From Watersipora subatra (lineage: Eukaryota > Bryozoa > Gymnolaemata > Cheilostomatida > Watersiporidae), in assembly GCF_963576615.1 (NCBI RefSeq), contig NC_088717.1:14328108-14392107 (forward strand): a stretch of 64,000 nt of DNA, read 5' to 3'. A program made the translations under genes and the position numbers. The notes below the pieces were generated by a model. It was given only the letters and a program-made list of their open reading frames with translations. It did not search any database and was not told the origin of the DNA. This document shows positions 24,481 through 38,300 of the stretch, piece after piece (the stretch's first letter is position 1; every line of letters starts with the position of its first letter).

Positions 24481-26237
24481 ATGGCGGAGAACCTAACAAA
24501 TCAACCACTCCAGCAACAAAGAACATGTTTATGTACAAGTTTTCCTGACTTTGCGGCTGTTTGTCTTTTTATTGACCGCTTTGGAAAGCAATTAGGGCTT
24601 CATTCGTTGGATATCAGTAAATTAAAAGAAGGATTTGAAGACAATTCAGCAGGTAAACGATAACACTAGTGGGAGCTTGCTCAATTTTTAAATTATTCTC
24701 GATGATTGGATGTAGAACGCAATTGTGTTTATATTATAGATGAAAAAAAGTCTTAGGTTAATTATAGTTTGCAAACTGATTTTACTGATGAGTGCAAATA
24801 CATGTGACCTCGTATGCATCATAGGTTTATGCTATGTGCTCGTACAACAGGGTAATTTATAATTTCAAATGTATTTTTTGTATTCTTTACTATTTTACTG
24901 GAACGTTGTAAGATTGAAATCGTTTTCTAACAAGTTAGTTTTATATGCAGCCATTGTCATTTTTGTTTCAGAAGTATCTGACCTAATTCAAGGCCTTCAT
25001 CTGTATCTTCTACGACGAATAAAGAAAAATGTTCCAGGTGACAGATGGGAGCGAGAGCTGGTTAAATTCTGCATGTCATACAATCAATGGAATGCTTGGG
25101 AACTAGAAGAGCGAGGTTATGGAAAGCTAAAAGTTCAGACCCGACTTTGTATTATCAGGGTATTATGTTAACTCTGCTACATAAATTTGTTGTATGATGA
25201 ATTCTATTTCTCACTTGAGTACTGTAAGCTCATTTTGTATTTTTTACAGAACTTGCTTGAAGCACAATTTGACAGTAATCTAAAATTCCAAGAAAGGCTT
25301 CGCGCAGAGTTACCTGAAGAGGATCTGCGCCAACAATGCTACGGGCGGGATAGTGCAGGATTGTGTTACTGGCTTGTTCAGGTAGGATTGTTATTGTGCA
25401 AGTTTAGTACATTTAAATAAAGTGTCATCAGATTTATTTTATTTATTTTAGACATTCTAGATTACGGTCAAAACCAAAATGACATGTTGTGCTTGTCATG
25501 CCGTAAACCTAAGATTGAGCTTATATATATAATCATCTGCACATAGTCATGTACGCTTGTAGTGACTAATTGAGTGCTCCAAGATAAATGCGAGTCAAAC
25601 CTGTCCAGAACTAAAAGTGTTATTGTGGCCATTTTGTTTTTCCAGTATCCTTTTATAAGAATATGTCAGTTATTTTTCCTAGGATGAAAAACTCTCTGTT
25701 AACATTTACCAAGAAGAGCAAGATGATACGGATGGAGCTTCTTGGCGGATAGTAGCTAAGTGAGTGAACTTATAATACTACAGTGTCGTATTTAGAGTTG
25801 TCAAACCTTGTTTATTATTTATGAGTTGTCCTTTCTTTAAATAACATACACAGTTGGAATTGTCTTTTCATTTTCTGGTGTAAAAAAGTTCATTGTTCAA
25901 AGTTGTCTTCTTATGTCCGGATGGAGATAGCTTGGAACTGTGAAGATTAATAGCTATTAACGAGACTTCTCCCATTATAGATGTCATGGTCGCAGTTCTT
26001 TGAGTTTTCTGTAGATACCTAGCTCTATCATATACACAATACATATGAAATATCTGCCTGTGATGTTGGTATGCATTGATTGACCTGGTGCAGACAAAGA
26101 GTAATGCTAATTTAGGGATCGAGAAGAGATGGAAGTTTTGATTGGCTGTTTGAAGGAGAACAAGCCAATCCCATGTGTGTTAGCTCAAAACTCTGAACGT
26201 TGTGATACCCCACTTAGTGTACTCTCCTTAGCAACAG
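24481..26237 (+). CDS. RSF1: RSF1 exons 1-5: N-terminal WHIM/DDT-like module
   Basis: Residues 1-230. After a short leader the family pattern appears: [20 protein letters not shown]; then [20 protein letters not shown] and [36 protein letters not shown]; and [18 protein letters not shown], ending with a helix ([15 protein letters not shown]). In human RSF1 the same segments follow in the same order (RWEKYLIKIC, ECQFDDNLKF, GRDKDGLMYW, IEEQDDQDGSSW). The ATG at 24481 is chosen because the following residues align with the family's start. Confidence 0.95.
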
Positions 26238-26269
26238 GTAAGAATAAAAAGTCAATGACCAGTGACATG

Positions 26270-26344
<75 letters not shown>

Positions 26345-29300
26345 TGACGCACACATATATATATTTGTATATATATGTATATATATACTTATATACAGTA
26401 TATATATGCATTTGTGTATATATATATACTGTAAACAAGTACAGTATATATATACTGTACTTGTAAATATATTTATATGTTTGTAAACAAGTACAGTATA
26501 TATATATACATATACTGTACTTTGGTTACTTTGGTACTGCAAAGCAATATTAACCAAAGTACAGTAGGCGCTCCTATAACGTATACCTCCTATAACGTAA
26601 ATTCCAGATAACGTAAAAAATTTATGTGACGTTTTTGTTTCCTACTTCATAAGAAATTCCATATAACGTAATGTGTTAAGTTGGGCGAGTTTTAAGAATC
26701 GATTTGAATGTTAGTTTATTTTGCCACGCTTGCAGAAAAAAAGCACCGTGCGTTTAACGTAGTATCTATTATATATAACTTTGGCGACATACTAGCTCGT
26801 CGTATTAGATCGTTAAATGTGTCGCCAAAAAGGCGAATAGGATAGTTGCGCGATTGTTCATAAATATAAAAGCCATCAGTTGGTGCAGGTGTTACAGTTT
26901 CGATCTACCGGTCTTATTGTCACAAGTTGGAGTATCATCAAAAATAATCTTTATCCTAACCTTGACCCCTGGATAGTAATAGACGACGAACAGGTAGAAC
27001 TGCTTTTTATAGTAAAATGATATTGTTGTTTTGCCTTATTGTACACGTACAAAATATTTGTTCTTAGCTTTACTTTGCTGAATAGACTTTGCTGTTTAGA
27101 AAAAATAAGCAAATCGTTGTAAATGACCGCCAAAAATGTGCAGTCCCTATCAACTTTTGTAAATTTACTGCAATCATGGTCTATAAAACCAGTGAGATTA
27201 ATCATAAAAAAGAGAAAAGTTGTGTTGTTGACGCAAACCAATAATTCTGCAGTTACGGTACAGCCCACAAATTAAAAGATTAAAGTAAAGTCTTTCCTTT
27301 TTTGCTTGGCCAACAGGGTGAGTTTGGAAAGATCTTGGAACAGATTAGGCCATTTACATGTATTTTACTGTTATTATAACGTAAGTTCCCTATAACGTAA
27401 ACATTCCTGGAATGGATTATTTACGTTATAGAAGCGTCCACTGTAATAATCGTTATTTACGTTATAGAAGCGTCCACTGTAATAATCGTTATTTACGTTA
27501 TAGAAGCGTCCACTGTAATAATCGTCAGACTAAACTTTCATCTTATTTAATTTTACAATGCTCTATCTTAACGTTGAGCACTTCTATGAAAGAGACTAAG
27601 TACTGCATCTATAGTGTATGTATTTATATATATAGTGTATTTATGTATATATAAAGTGTATATAGTGTATGTATGTATATATATAGTGTATGTATGTATA
27701 TATAGTGTATGTATGTATATATAAAGTGTATATAGTGTATGTATGTATATATAAAATGTATATAGTGTATGTGTGTATATATATCTCTGAAATATGGGCT
27801 ATTGGCATGTTTTTAGAGCAACTAAAAATATGAGATTTCACACCTGTTGTTTTTAGAATATATAATTAGGTGTGATAAAAGCAGATGGAATATTGAACAA
27901 TTATTATTTTTTGCTAGCTTTAGAGTTAGCAATAGTTATATAATATTGCTTGTTTTGACAGACAACGACGGCCAAAAGACTTCAATTTTATAGCAATCGA
28001 CGCAATCGTGTATATGAAAACTTAGGTGGAATGACAACACACCCATAACTATATTAGTGATAAGATTTGCTATTGTGACGAATATTAGGTTATTGTAATT
28101 GTGGCTCTCTAACAGCCTTGACCTAAGGCGTTACAGCTTCAATTTAGTCGAGAAGATGGTTAGATACGCAACTGTAAGGTCGAGACTGGTATTGCTATTG
28201 ACTTTTGTTCCTGCATTACTTGCTGGAAACTCTATGCACAAGTGTGCCAAGCAATTATAAATTATTTTTTTAGGAAATTGTTTTTGATTTAAACGTTACT
28301 GGCAACACAAATTTTTTATTGCATTAGCAGCAGCAAAGGTTTCAATAATATTATTATTTTTGTGTAATTTCAACCAAATCACTGCACCAGGTTTTATTAA
28401 CATTTTCAAGTCGTAAAAATGGACAAAGATTTACGTTAATTGCAAAATATCCACCAAAAACAGCAACGAGGCTAAATATTTGTATTCTGAAATAAATTTT
28501 CTAAAAATTCTCCATTTAAAATCCGTTATAATAAAAGCTTGGCATACGTTGATAGGTTTTAAACAGTTGACTTTCAAAAATTGCTAATTTTTACAAACGT
28601 GTTTTGATATTTTTTATTTGTGTGGAAGAAACTTCCTGCTAGCACACACAAGCCCATTATTGTAGTTCCGTAATCACTGCTCGAAAGTCGATACAGGATA
28701 TCTAAATGCGGGGCAGCCTTTCTCAGTATTGAGGAATCTACGTCGACCTTGCGTTATAATTACCGTAAAACCGCTAAATGAACGCCATAGCGCACTATTT
28801 TTCAACCCTTCGATAGTGACAGTCAATTGAAGACAACGTTCAAATAAAGGCTGGGAAAATAAATTTAAGCCCATTTGATTTGAGGAGATTATAAAGTTGC
28901 CGTAAAACCTCTAGTTGAACGTCGCCTCTATTTGAACGAAAGAAAGGTTGAAAAATAGACCACCACTCTCCAATTGAATGCGCTTCCATTTGACCACCAC
29001 TTTGACATTATTTGACCTTTCCGAGCCCATATTATCAACTGATCAGTAGAAAAGTGTACAAAAAATCGTATTACTAATGAATCGTTTATCTTAATAGCAG
29101 TTGAATATCTCATTGTCCAATTCCAATGCTTTTCGTTTTTTTCGTTAAAATTTTGAAAGCAACACCGTAGCAATAATCAATAACGGTCTCAGGCTAGTAG
29201 TAGCTCTCTGTTTAATGCGGTCTTTCTACTTCGAATTAGCCTACATATAGTGTATATATATAGATAAAAAAAACGGCTTAAATTTGCGATGGTAGATGGG

Positions 29301-32300
29301 AATTGGAAAGCAACGCCATAGAAATAACTACTATCTCAGACTAATAGTAGTTCCTCGTTTATCGCGGTCCTAATACTTCGAAGGACATGCATATAAAAAC
29401 CGGTTCGCAGTTTTGGACCAAAGGTTATACGTCTAAAGGTAAACTTTTAGCACTGCAACAGTGCTAAATGCAGCACGTGAAAGCTTTGCTCTGCCGAAAA
29501 ATAGTTTGGATGCTAATATCGACTGGTTCAGCAGTGCAGAAGAAGAATTGAAGCCAGAAGATATTGTGGAAGGTATTGGACAACTAGAAGATGTTCATTA
29601 CATCAAAGCAACAATCAGAACGCAGCTATCCGAGCAAACAATGGAAAGATTTTTTTTGTTTTAAAAACGTTAATTTTTGTTTCTGCATGTAATATAAGTG
29701 TGTTTCGTTTATGTCACTTGTTCATGAATATATATTTGTATCATTTGATAAACTAGAAATTCCACTGTCATACAGCCCACGACCAAAGTGATACTGGAAA
29801 AAATAAAGGGTACTGATGGTTGAGAAATGCAATATTAGCAGTCAAATAGGATAACTGCAATGGTAGCTGTAATGTACTAGGTGTGGGTGTTATTATATAC
29901 AACAAATAGCAATAATGAAAGGAAAAGATTATATGTTTATATCTCTCCTCCTGCAAAAAGAGAAATGCAATATTGGCCAATATTAGAAGTAAAATGCACT
30001 GATATTATTAGAATAACCAATATTATTTATATAGTAATAATATAAAACCAATGCACAATTTTTTTTACATTTCAAAACGGCATAGCTAACAATATCACGA
30101 AGTTGTGATATTTATATAGATTTTTAGAAAATCTGTACTACGTAGTCATTGTTCTGTAGTCATCCAAACTTATAATTAATTATTGTAATAGCCTCATAAG
30201 AAACGTTAAAAAAATATCATCGTCATTTGCTTTACTTACACTGCGTTGGACATCAGTTAGAATGCGAAAGTATTCAAATGTGTCGGCAAATGAAAATTAA
30301 AAAATTGAAATCAGCAAAAATGAAACGATTTCTGTACTCCTATGTTAATTGCCGAAACCTTCGGCAATTCGACAATGCTATAGACTGGTGAAAAGTGCAC
30401 GTTATTTTTTCGTGAAATGCGCAAGACTTTATCGTTCTATTATCTGTCGTTCGGCGTTTCAATTTCTGGTCGTAACTTTTATTAAACCAAGCTTTTCAAG
30501 CGTTTTGTGGCGATTTTCGTCCAAATTAATCTGTCTATTTGTGTATAATCCGATCAGATGGGTTAGTTTTAGGAATTTGTGGTAACCCTTCAAAGGCTTG
30601 GTAACATATTTAAATAGGTTTAAATGTGTTTTGTATTGTTATTATACTTTAACGACTTTACAAAACGATGCTTAAATTTGTCGATGAAATTTCTTGGCGA
30701 GGGTTCGTCTCATTGTTGATGAATAATTTTTGTAAGTTGTGTGCACATGCATTTATCATAAAAACTCCCGCACTTCGCTCCGCTCGTTTGGTCATGGAAT
30801 TGTTGTTGTATAACTTATATATATGCAGGTTTATAGCATGTTATTTAATAGCATTTTGCGGCTATCTTAAAGATGTAGTTGCGTCAAATTTAAGTTGATC
30901 TTAAAAGAAAGCATTTTTTTTCTATATCAGTTGATATGTTGTTTGTTGTGTTACGCGATCGCATTGCCAAGATATTTGAAGATTAAAACCAAAAAAATCT
31001 GATCGCCGTAAAAACGCTCAGGCCACCAAAACGTGCCCAGACTTGCCCAAAATGATGTCACACGTTAGGCAACCTGTCTCTATCTCTCGTATTCACATCG
31101 GGTTTTTGCGATAAAAGTCTAGTCTTACGCGGCTCTATTGGCATATATCTTAATTTGTATTTGCTCATGTTGGCTAGAATAAAATTTTAAATCCTGCTAC
31201 AGATGCATTATTATGAATGTTTCAAAGGCCTCAAATAACGAAAATTGAAAATTTGTTCTACTCACTTTCTCCAAATGTTGTGTAAACATTTGGGTACCGA
31301 CTACCAATTCTACCGGTCTACGGTAAATCTGTCAAGTCACTTATGTAGAATGCGGTCTTTGTATCAGCACAGTTCAGCAGCTACCCATACTAACGATATA
31401 CAGCCTCCCATAAGCCCCGCCTACATTATGTCGCCTATCGTTGGGGCGGAGCTGTATATCATTGCCTACACCGTCTACGTACTAGTTTCTTACTAGTAGT
31501 ATTCTTACCGAATACTACCTAAGTGAAATAAGCAAGCCACGTCTTTAAAAAGAATATAGACAGGGATAGAGTTTTAAGGATAAGAAGTCTGCTGCAAACT
31601 GGATTTGAACTCACATTCTCCAGTTTTGCGGACATCCATATACCATATCAAATTCACTACAATATTCTGCAAATCATGTTTTGCATTATCTTCAACAATA
31701 TTATTTTATTATATAAATTTTACAAGCAAAAATATTTTAATCTCGGCATAAAGCTTTTATTAAAAATATTCATCAAGTCGTGGCCACTCACATAGTATTA
31801 GCTGATACAATAAGACAAATTCATCTACTGCAACAAACTCAAACAAAACATCATGGCTTATGCAGCACGCATTCAAGTCTCTCTTTCCCCTTTATGGCAG
31901 TTTCCACACTGACAAAGCTTCTTCGGCTGGTGGGACGACATAAACATTCTGTAATCAGTAAAACAAATGCAAAAAATATGTCATTCATAGATATGTCATT
32001 CTAAAGCGTATCTATTGACAGCTTCCAAATTGGGAGTTGGATTGCAAGTTGAATTGGAGATTGCGAGTGTAATTTTAAAAAAACGAATAAACATTTAATA
32101 AAGGCACAAGTACGCCAAGCCAACGATTCGAAGCTTTGGTTCTGGAGATTAAAGATTTGCAATGATCAATCGATTTTACCCACTTCCTACGAGTGAAAAT
32201 AATTTGTAATCATGACTCTAATTTACCAAAGAAAATTCGAAAAAAAATTTATAGCTAGGTAAAACGGCAGATAAGCTATGAAACGATGATTGGAGATAGC

Positions 32301-35300
32301 AAAGAGTTATCATTTTATTAATTGGTATATGTATTTTTGACTAAAAAAATATTACATTTACTTAGGTATAGAAGACTCTAAGTTAATTTACCTCCATTCT
32401 GTCTTCCTCTGCAGCAAAACGCTGCTGACGCCTGTCAGCTTTGACCATAGGCTATCTACTCCAATCTTTTACTAAAAGTTGCTCAGATAACTTTGAGTAG
32501 CGGTCGCTCGAACTTGAAGCCATTTTAAAACTATGTATAACTTAGTAATTGTTGAAACGCGTTGAATCAGTAACTATGAGAATGAATTATCTAATTACGA
32601 GAATCTTCGAGATCACAGACAACGCGTTTTACGAGTGATAACATTTATGACGGCCTATATAAAAATTTCGCGCGCATGATTGGCTAACGAAGCGACCTCA
32701 TATTTATTGCTCGTGGTTTCGTTTCAGATACCTTGCTTGTGACGTCACGAAAAAGGCACCCGCTGGAACGTGAGCTTTTTAAAAGAGGGCCTCATTCAAA
32801 CGCATATATCTCTGGACAGGGTCGGTCTACAAAGACAAAAATGGCATCAAATTGTAGCTGATGTTTTAGCCTTTAATGGGTCTTAATTTCATTAAATTGA
32901 ATTTTTTGACGCAACTACATCTTTAACACGACTTACAATGGATCGATGCTCATAGCTCCACTTCTACTGCACATAAAAAGCTAGTTTTGGCTGCAAACTG
33001 TAGCAAGCATATCAGTGAGTGCAATGATCTTTTATGCAAGATTGCTAAATATAGATTTAAAATAAAAATATGTCTTCAACTTTAAAAATGAAATAAAAAT
33101 TGAAAATGCCAACAAATTGCAAAGAAGGACACAGGCTATAATATCATCGCAGGTCAATTGCAAGCAATACATATCAACTTGTAGAGATATTTCTCTATTT
33201 CTTGATGCACATTTATTAAGAGATATTTGACAAGTTAGAGGTAAGTTAGCATATTTATTGCATTCAAAATGTTTAATATCTGTCCACTGGAAAAAAGAGT
33301 GCAAAATATAGGTTACACTCGCTTCGCCCGCAATAGGGCTAAATTTATTTTGCGAAAATTCTGACGAGCTATTTAAAAATAGACCGCCAGCCTCTATTTG
33401 AACACCACCTCCAATTGACCGCCACCATAGAGGAGAGGTTGAAAAATAGAGCACCATGGCGTTCAATTAGAGGTTTTACAGTAGTTTAAATTTGAGATGC
33501 GCGAGTGGAACTGTAGCCTCTGTAATACATGTAGGTAAGAAGATTAGGAGGTTATAAGGGTACATTACAACCTACTCTAACAGAAACTACAAGTAGTTTA
33601 AACTAATTTCCACGTTTATCTTTAGTTCTACATTTTTTACACTTTATTTCAATTTTTGTCAGACTTTTCACTTATAAAACTGCTTTTGAGAAACTTAGAG
33701 TGTTTTATGTTGGAAATCACTTCATACTCAAATTTTACATTTTATGTTATAAAAATTCACATGTTGATGTGATCATAAGCGGAGTTTTGGCTGTGCATGT
33801 GTTAAACTTGCGTTTTTTCCGACTTGTAATTCAATATCTCAAGCTGATGGATTGTATGCAAAGTGTAGCCAAGGTTGTTGTTGAGATAATTAATCTAATG
33901 GTACTTTTCATGGTTGGATCAGGAAAAACCTGTAAACTATATATATGTATTTAGTGTAAAGAGATATGATTAACTTTCAAAGATAACACAGTTTCTTCTA
34001 GTGAATGTAGTCAGTCTTTAAAATCTATTAGTTTGTGATATTAATTAATTACTGGTTAACATATTTATTGTTTCCTAGGAGCTGCTGCTTTCAATCTCTC
34101 TCGTGCAGCCACGCCTACCAAATTTGCGCTAGACAGATCTACACCTGTGAAGGCACAACTCTCAGGTGTTCCAACAGTAAAAACAGAGCTTAGCGAAGAT
34201 GAGGCTGACTCTGTGAAAAAGGCTAGTTTGACAGGAGAATCTGATGTAAAACAGGAAACAAAAGATGACATTCAAAATTCTAATGATGAAAAATTGAGTG
34301 CCGACATGAAGGAAGAGCAGGTAGCTGAGCAAAAGAGCGCAGACGGGATGGTGAACTCACCATTTAAGGGTGCCTTGAAGGATGAGACAACTGACTGTGT
34401 TGTCAACACAAGCAAACAGGTAACCTGTGAAATCAAAATTTTCAAGGTCGCTTGTTTGCATTTACTATTATAAAATAGTGGTATTACTGGTGTGCTTAGG
34501 GTGAAGGCGAATGTTTTTCTGCAATAAACTTACGACAAAGATTTGGTGTCACTTCCAAAAGTTGAGAAAATTGCGACTGGTCAACATTGTAATAACAGAT
34601 TAACATTGTAATAACAGATTAACATTGTAATTTGCGAAGTGTTGTATATCCTTTTGTGTGCATTTTTTGAAGCCGTTTTGTCATTCATTTGTCGGACGGT
34701 AAATCGTATGCGTTGTTTCACAGCAACGAAATGTTTCGTTTGCTCTAATGAAGTATCAATTTTTTCAAACAAAGATTATATATAAATGTTAGTACAAACT
34801 TTAATTTTATCCGTATAAGGCACAAGTAGTACCGGTACTGATATGGTGGAAAATAATATTATATTTATCTTAATACCTTTACAATATTTACTACAATAAG
34901 GCCCTTGTCTGTATGTGTCTGTATGCGTCTGTATGCGTCTGTCCGTCCATCTGGGTCAAACCAATGTTAGAGGTTGGGATAAAAGATTATATCGCAGGAA
35001 TTCGAACTCGTGACATCTAGCTTAGCAAACAGACACTCTAATCCCTGCGCCTATCAATTGCCGTTTGGAATTTCTCAATATTTGTGTAGATACTATTCTG
35101 TGTGATTTGTCCGCACACCTAATGATCTTTCATAGCCCTTTAGACTACAAGGGTACTAGTAATATATATAAATAGTATAATAATGTAACACGAAGGAGTT
35201 TCGGACCTCAAATAATTAGTTCAAGGTTTTTAGAAAACCAATTATAGACAGTTAGGAGATAGTTTAGATATAATTGTACTTCAGTATTAGTGCTTTCACA

Positions 35301-38300
35301 AAGTTTAAAAAATTTCTGAGAGTTTCCAATTGGCCTAAATAATTTATGAAGGCCAAAATAGTTGTAAGGGTGTTGCAAAGTAGAATCGGGAAGTTTTACT
35401 TTGCAGCACCCGTACAACTCGCAGAATCCATCAATTTTGACTCAGTAAAATACGTAGAGACAAACTCAACGTTCTACATTCCTCAGCTTGCCATTGTTTT
35501 ACCTACTTTAAAACAAATTTTTGAAAGCAACTTTTGAAGTTCATACAAGTCAAAAAGAAACTTGCTAAAGCTGGCTTTCACGGTACCAACTGTGTATGGC
35601 GAACTTAGAATGTGTGCCTCGGTTTTCTTTGTCTGATTAGTGTTGGTGTAGCACTGTTGGTGTAGCACTCCAACCAAAGAAAAATATTACATAATGTTTC
35701 TCTTTGGTTTGGAGATTTCCTTAACAGACATTATCCAAGTTGTTGCTTGATAAATACTGATATCTCTTTGTTGCGGCTGTATTTGCGCAAGGACCTTAAA
35801 GTTTGTCTTGACGGTGGTAGGTAGGTAGGTAGGTAGGTAGGTGAAGCCCCTTGTATTGACCCAGTCTAAGTTCAGAGGCTATATTATTGCAACTTAGGGC
35901 TCTTTATTGATCTGACAGGCGAGCGACAATGAAGAGATAGCCCATGATGCCAGGATACCATTTACATATTCTGCAACAGACCTTAGTCTTATGTCCGTAG
36001 CCTCAGATCAGACTCCCACAGCAAAGGGGGCTTCTGACCAATGTTTTGAGACAGACAGTGAAGACAACCTACCTCTTAGCCAGCTCAAAAAGTCACTTGT
36101 CCTCATGAACCAGACTCGCTGCTCTCTGATGAAGGTACATTTGCACTTCAGGCATTGACTGCTGCCTAAATGCCAGGGTTGTGTGCTCATTTATCTACCC
36201 TCAGGCTATGTGTAGGTTTATCCACTCTGGGTGCTATGTTAATGCATATACCTGCAGGCTATATGTTGATTTATATGCTATATGCTGATGCATGTACCCT
36301 AGACTGTGGATTCATGTGTCTGTTCTCCTCAGTTCCTATGTTGTATATATCTACGTTCAAGCTATTGGATAATGTATCTGCCCTCAGGCTAAAAAGAAAC
36401 ATGAAAAGAAGAAATGGAAGGAGATGATGAAGAAGAAACAGAAAAGACGCAAGAAGGGTCAAAAACAGGAAGCGGCAGTCGACTCGCCCAAATCCAGTCA
36501 CCGATCAAGTGGTCGGCAGCGCAAACCTGTTTTTCAAGACCTGCAAGTAAGTTTCTTGTTAGTTGTCTTCTCACTTACTGCTGACCACTTAGCATTCATT
36601 TCCTTGTTTACCTGCACAGTGTACAAATGGATATGGTAAATGCTGCCATGGAGTTCCATTATAAACCATGATAGCAGCATTCATCTTACAAATCCAAAAG
36701 TAAATATAATACAAACAAATACTATTAAAATGTTCTATATTAGCTAATTTGGGTATTCAAGGGATGATGGCATAGAAGTGTTGAAGTTCAACGTAATTAT
36801 TACCTGTCTATGAGGAACAGGGGATACCTGTGGATTTAAACGCGATTGTGTCTTACAGAGAGTCAAGCAGGTGTCTATATTTTTGTACGGTTGATGTTTG
36901 CGTGCGTGACTCTTTTAGACAGTCTATGTGGAGGTGCTGGCGCCGTTCATTGGTCAATTATATTCGTTTGCCTATTAAATGGTCCAGACAGAGAGTCTGG
37001 CTGTTTTTGATAGGTTTTGTGCGCCGCTTGAGATGACTGACTGCAAATGCAATATGAAAATTCAAAAGGTAGCATTTGAACCATGGAACTTGTGTTTTTG
37101 ATCATAAACAACAAGGACACTCGTGGCATTGAAGCTACTCCCGGCTTCGAGTATTGCCTGTATCACTATGTGTTGTATGATAATATTGAAATTTATTGCT
37201 TTGGTGTATATGACGGAGAGTTTAGTAGTTTTAAAAAACTTGTTAAATCTCGCTGATGGTTGTTGATTAAACCATTTCATAACTCAAAGATATAATTAGT
37301 TGTGAATATTTCCCCTAATTTTTCTTCTTCTCACGACCTTAAACTGATTTTTAAAATCATTTTGCTGCTCGCTGCCTCAAGCTGCATGAGAGGTCATAAA
37401 TGACCTAAAGTTGGACTCATCAAAAAATCTGGTGATTTTAGATTACATATCATAATTTGTTTGCAAGTCTTCAATACGGATTTTCTGTTGAAATGAATTT
37501 TTTACAGTTCAACTGCAGCCAATTAACAAATTTTGTCAATGTCTTAGAAATCTATTGATTAGCACAGATTTGTGGCTATATAAAACACTATTATTGTTTA
37601 TTGGATGGCAGAGGCATGTAACCTGCAGTGGTCATTCAGGTGAGTAGTTCGTAGTGGTCAGAGCTTATTGAAAAATAGACAAGTGTTTGCATCACTGCCT
37701 TACTGTATGTAAATTTCATGGATTTAGTTCTTTCAAGGGAAATCATAGTAGAATAGTTAAATGGTCTTTCATCTAGGGCTAAGAGGTATTAGCCATGGAA
37801 GGGTTTCTCCCTCGTTGCTCTAAATGTACTCCATGATTCCTGACATTTTCCTAACAGTGAACATTGGAGGAGGCTCGGTACCTTATGAATATAACCTTGT
37901 GATTATTGGCAGGCTTATTGTTAAAGTATTCCTTCTCAATCATAATAGGGGAATTCTCAACCCTGATAGTTTGTAGCGTAAAATACTTTGCAGGACAACA
38001 CAAAAAGTTGTTTTCTCTTTTTGCTAATGTTCGCTAGGATAAAAGAAAACCCCATTCTTAGCAAGCACGAAATCAATTATTCATTATATAGTCAGATATA
38101 ATATTAGTCATTATGTTATTTATTCCCATATTGTTATCTATGTCTTTTAATCATTGTAATCAGTTAGTTGAAGTTGTCAACTCTCTTTAAATTACCTGCA
38201 GATTGAAGAGTTGAGGTTGATCCATAGGTTGAGAGGTCGGGGTAGTAATAGAGATATGTGGTGATAGGCTACTATAATAAAGGAAGTCAAGTCTGAACTC

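Larger units (their letters stand above)
28761..33484. mobile_element. Large TIR element (GTAAAACC family) with nested insertions
   Basis: The left arm from 28761 (TACCGTAAAACCGCTAAATG, AACGCCATAGCGC, then CTATTTTTCAACCCTT) matches the inverted right arm ending at 33484 (TTCAATTAGAGGTTTTACAG) over about 49 bp with roughly 80% identity. Additional internal copies of the end lie at 28902-29060 and 33366-33425. Within are a possible transposase tail (29461-29664) and a second TIR pair (30867-32926). It may be one large element or several nested ones. Confidence 0.6.
26238..34078 (+). other. RSF1 intron 5, 7.8 kb of repeats
   Basis: Holds a TA microsatellite (26272-26342), AT palindromes to 26530, a pogo/Tigger-like element (26562-27526), TATA-GTATG repeats (27600-27785) and a nested set of TIR elements (28761-33484). 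No host exon was found; exon 5 joins exon 6 in phase across it. Confidence 0.8.

Noticed and set aside
26214-26557. Tyr/Ile repeat open frames on both strands
   Set aside because: They are produced by the TA microsatellite and adjoining AT palindromes.
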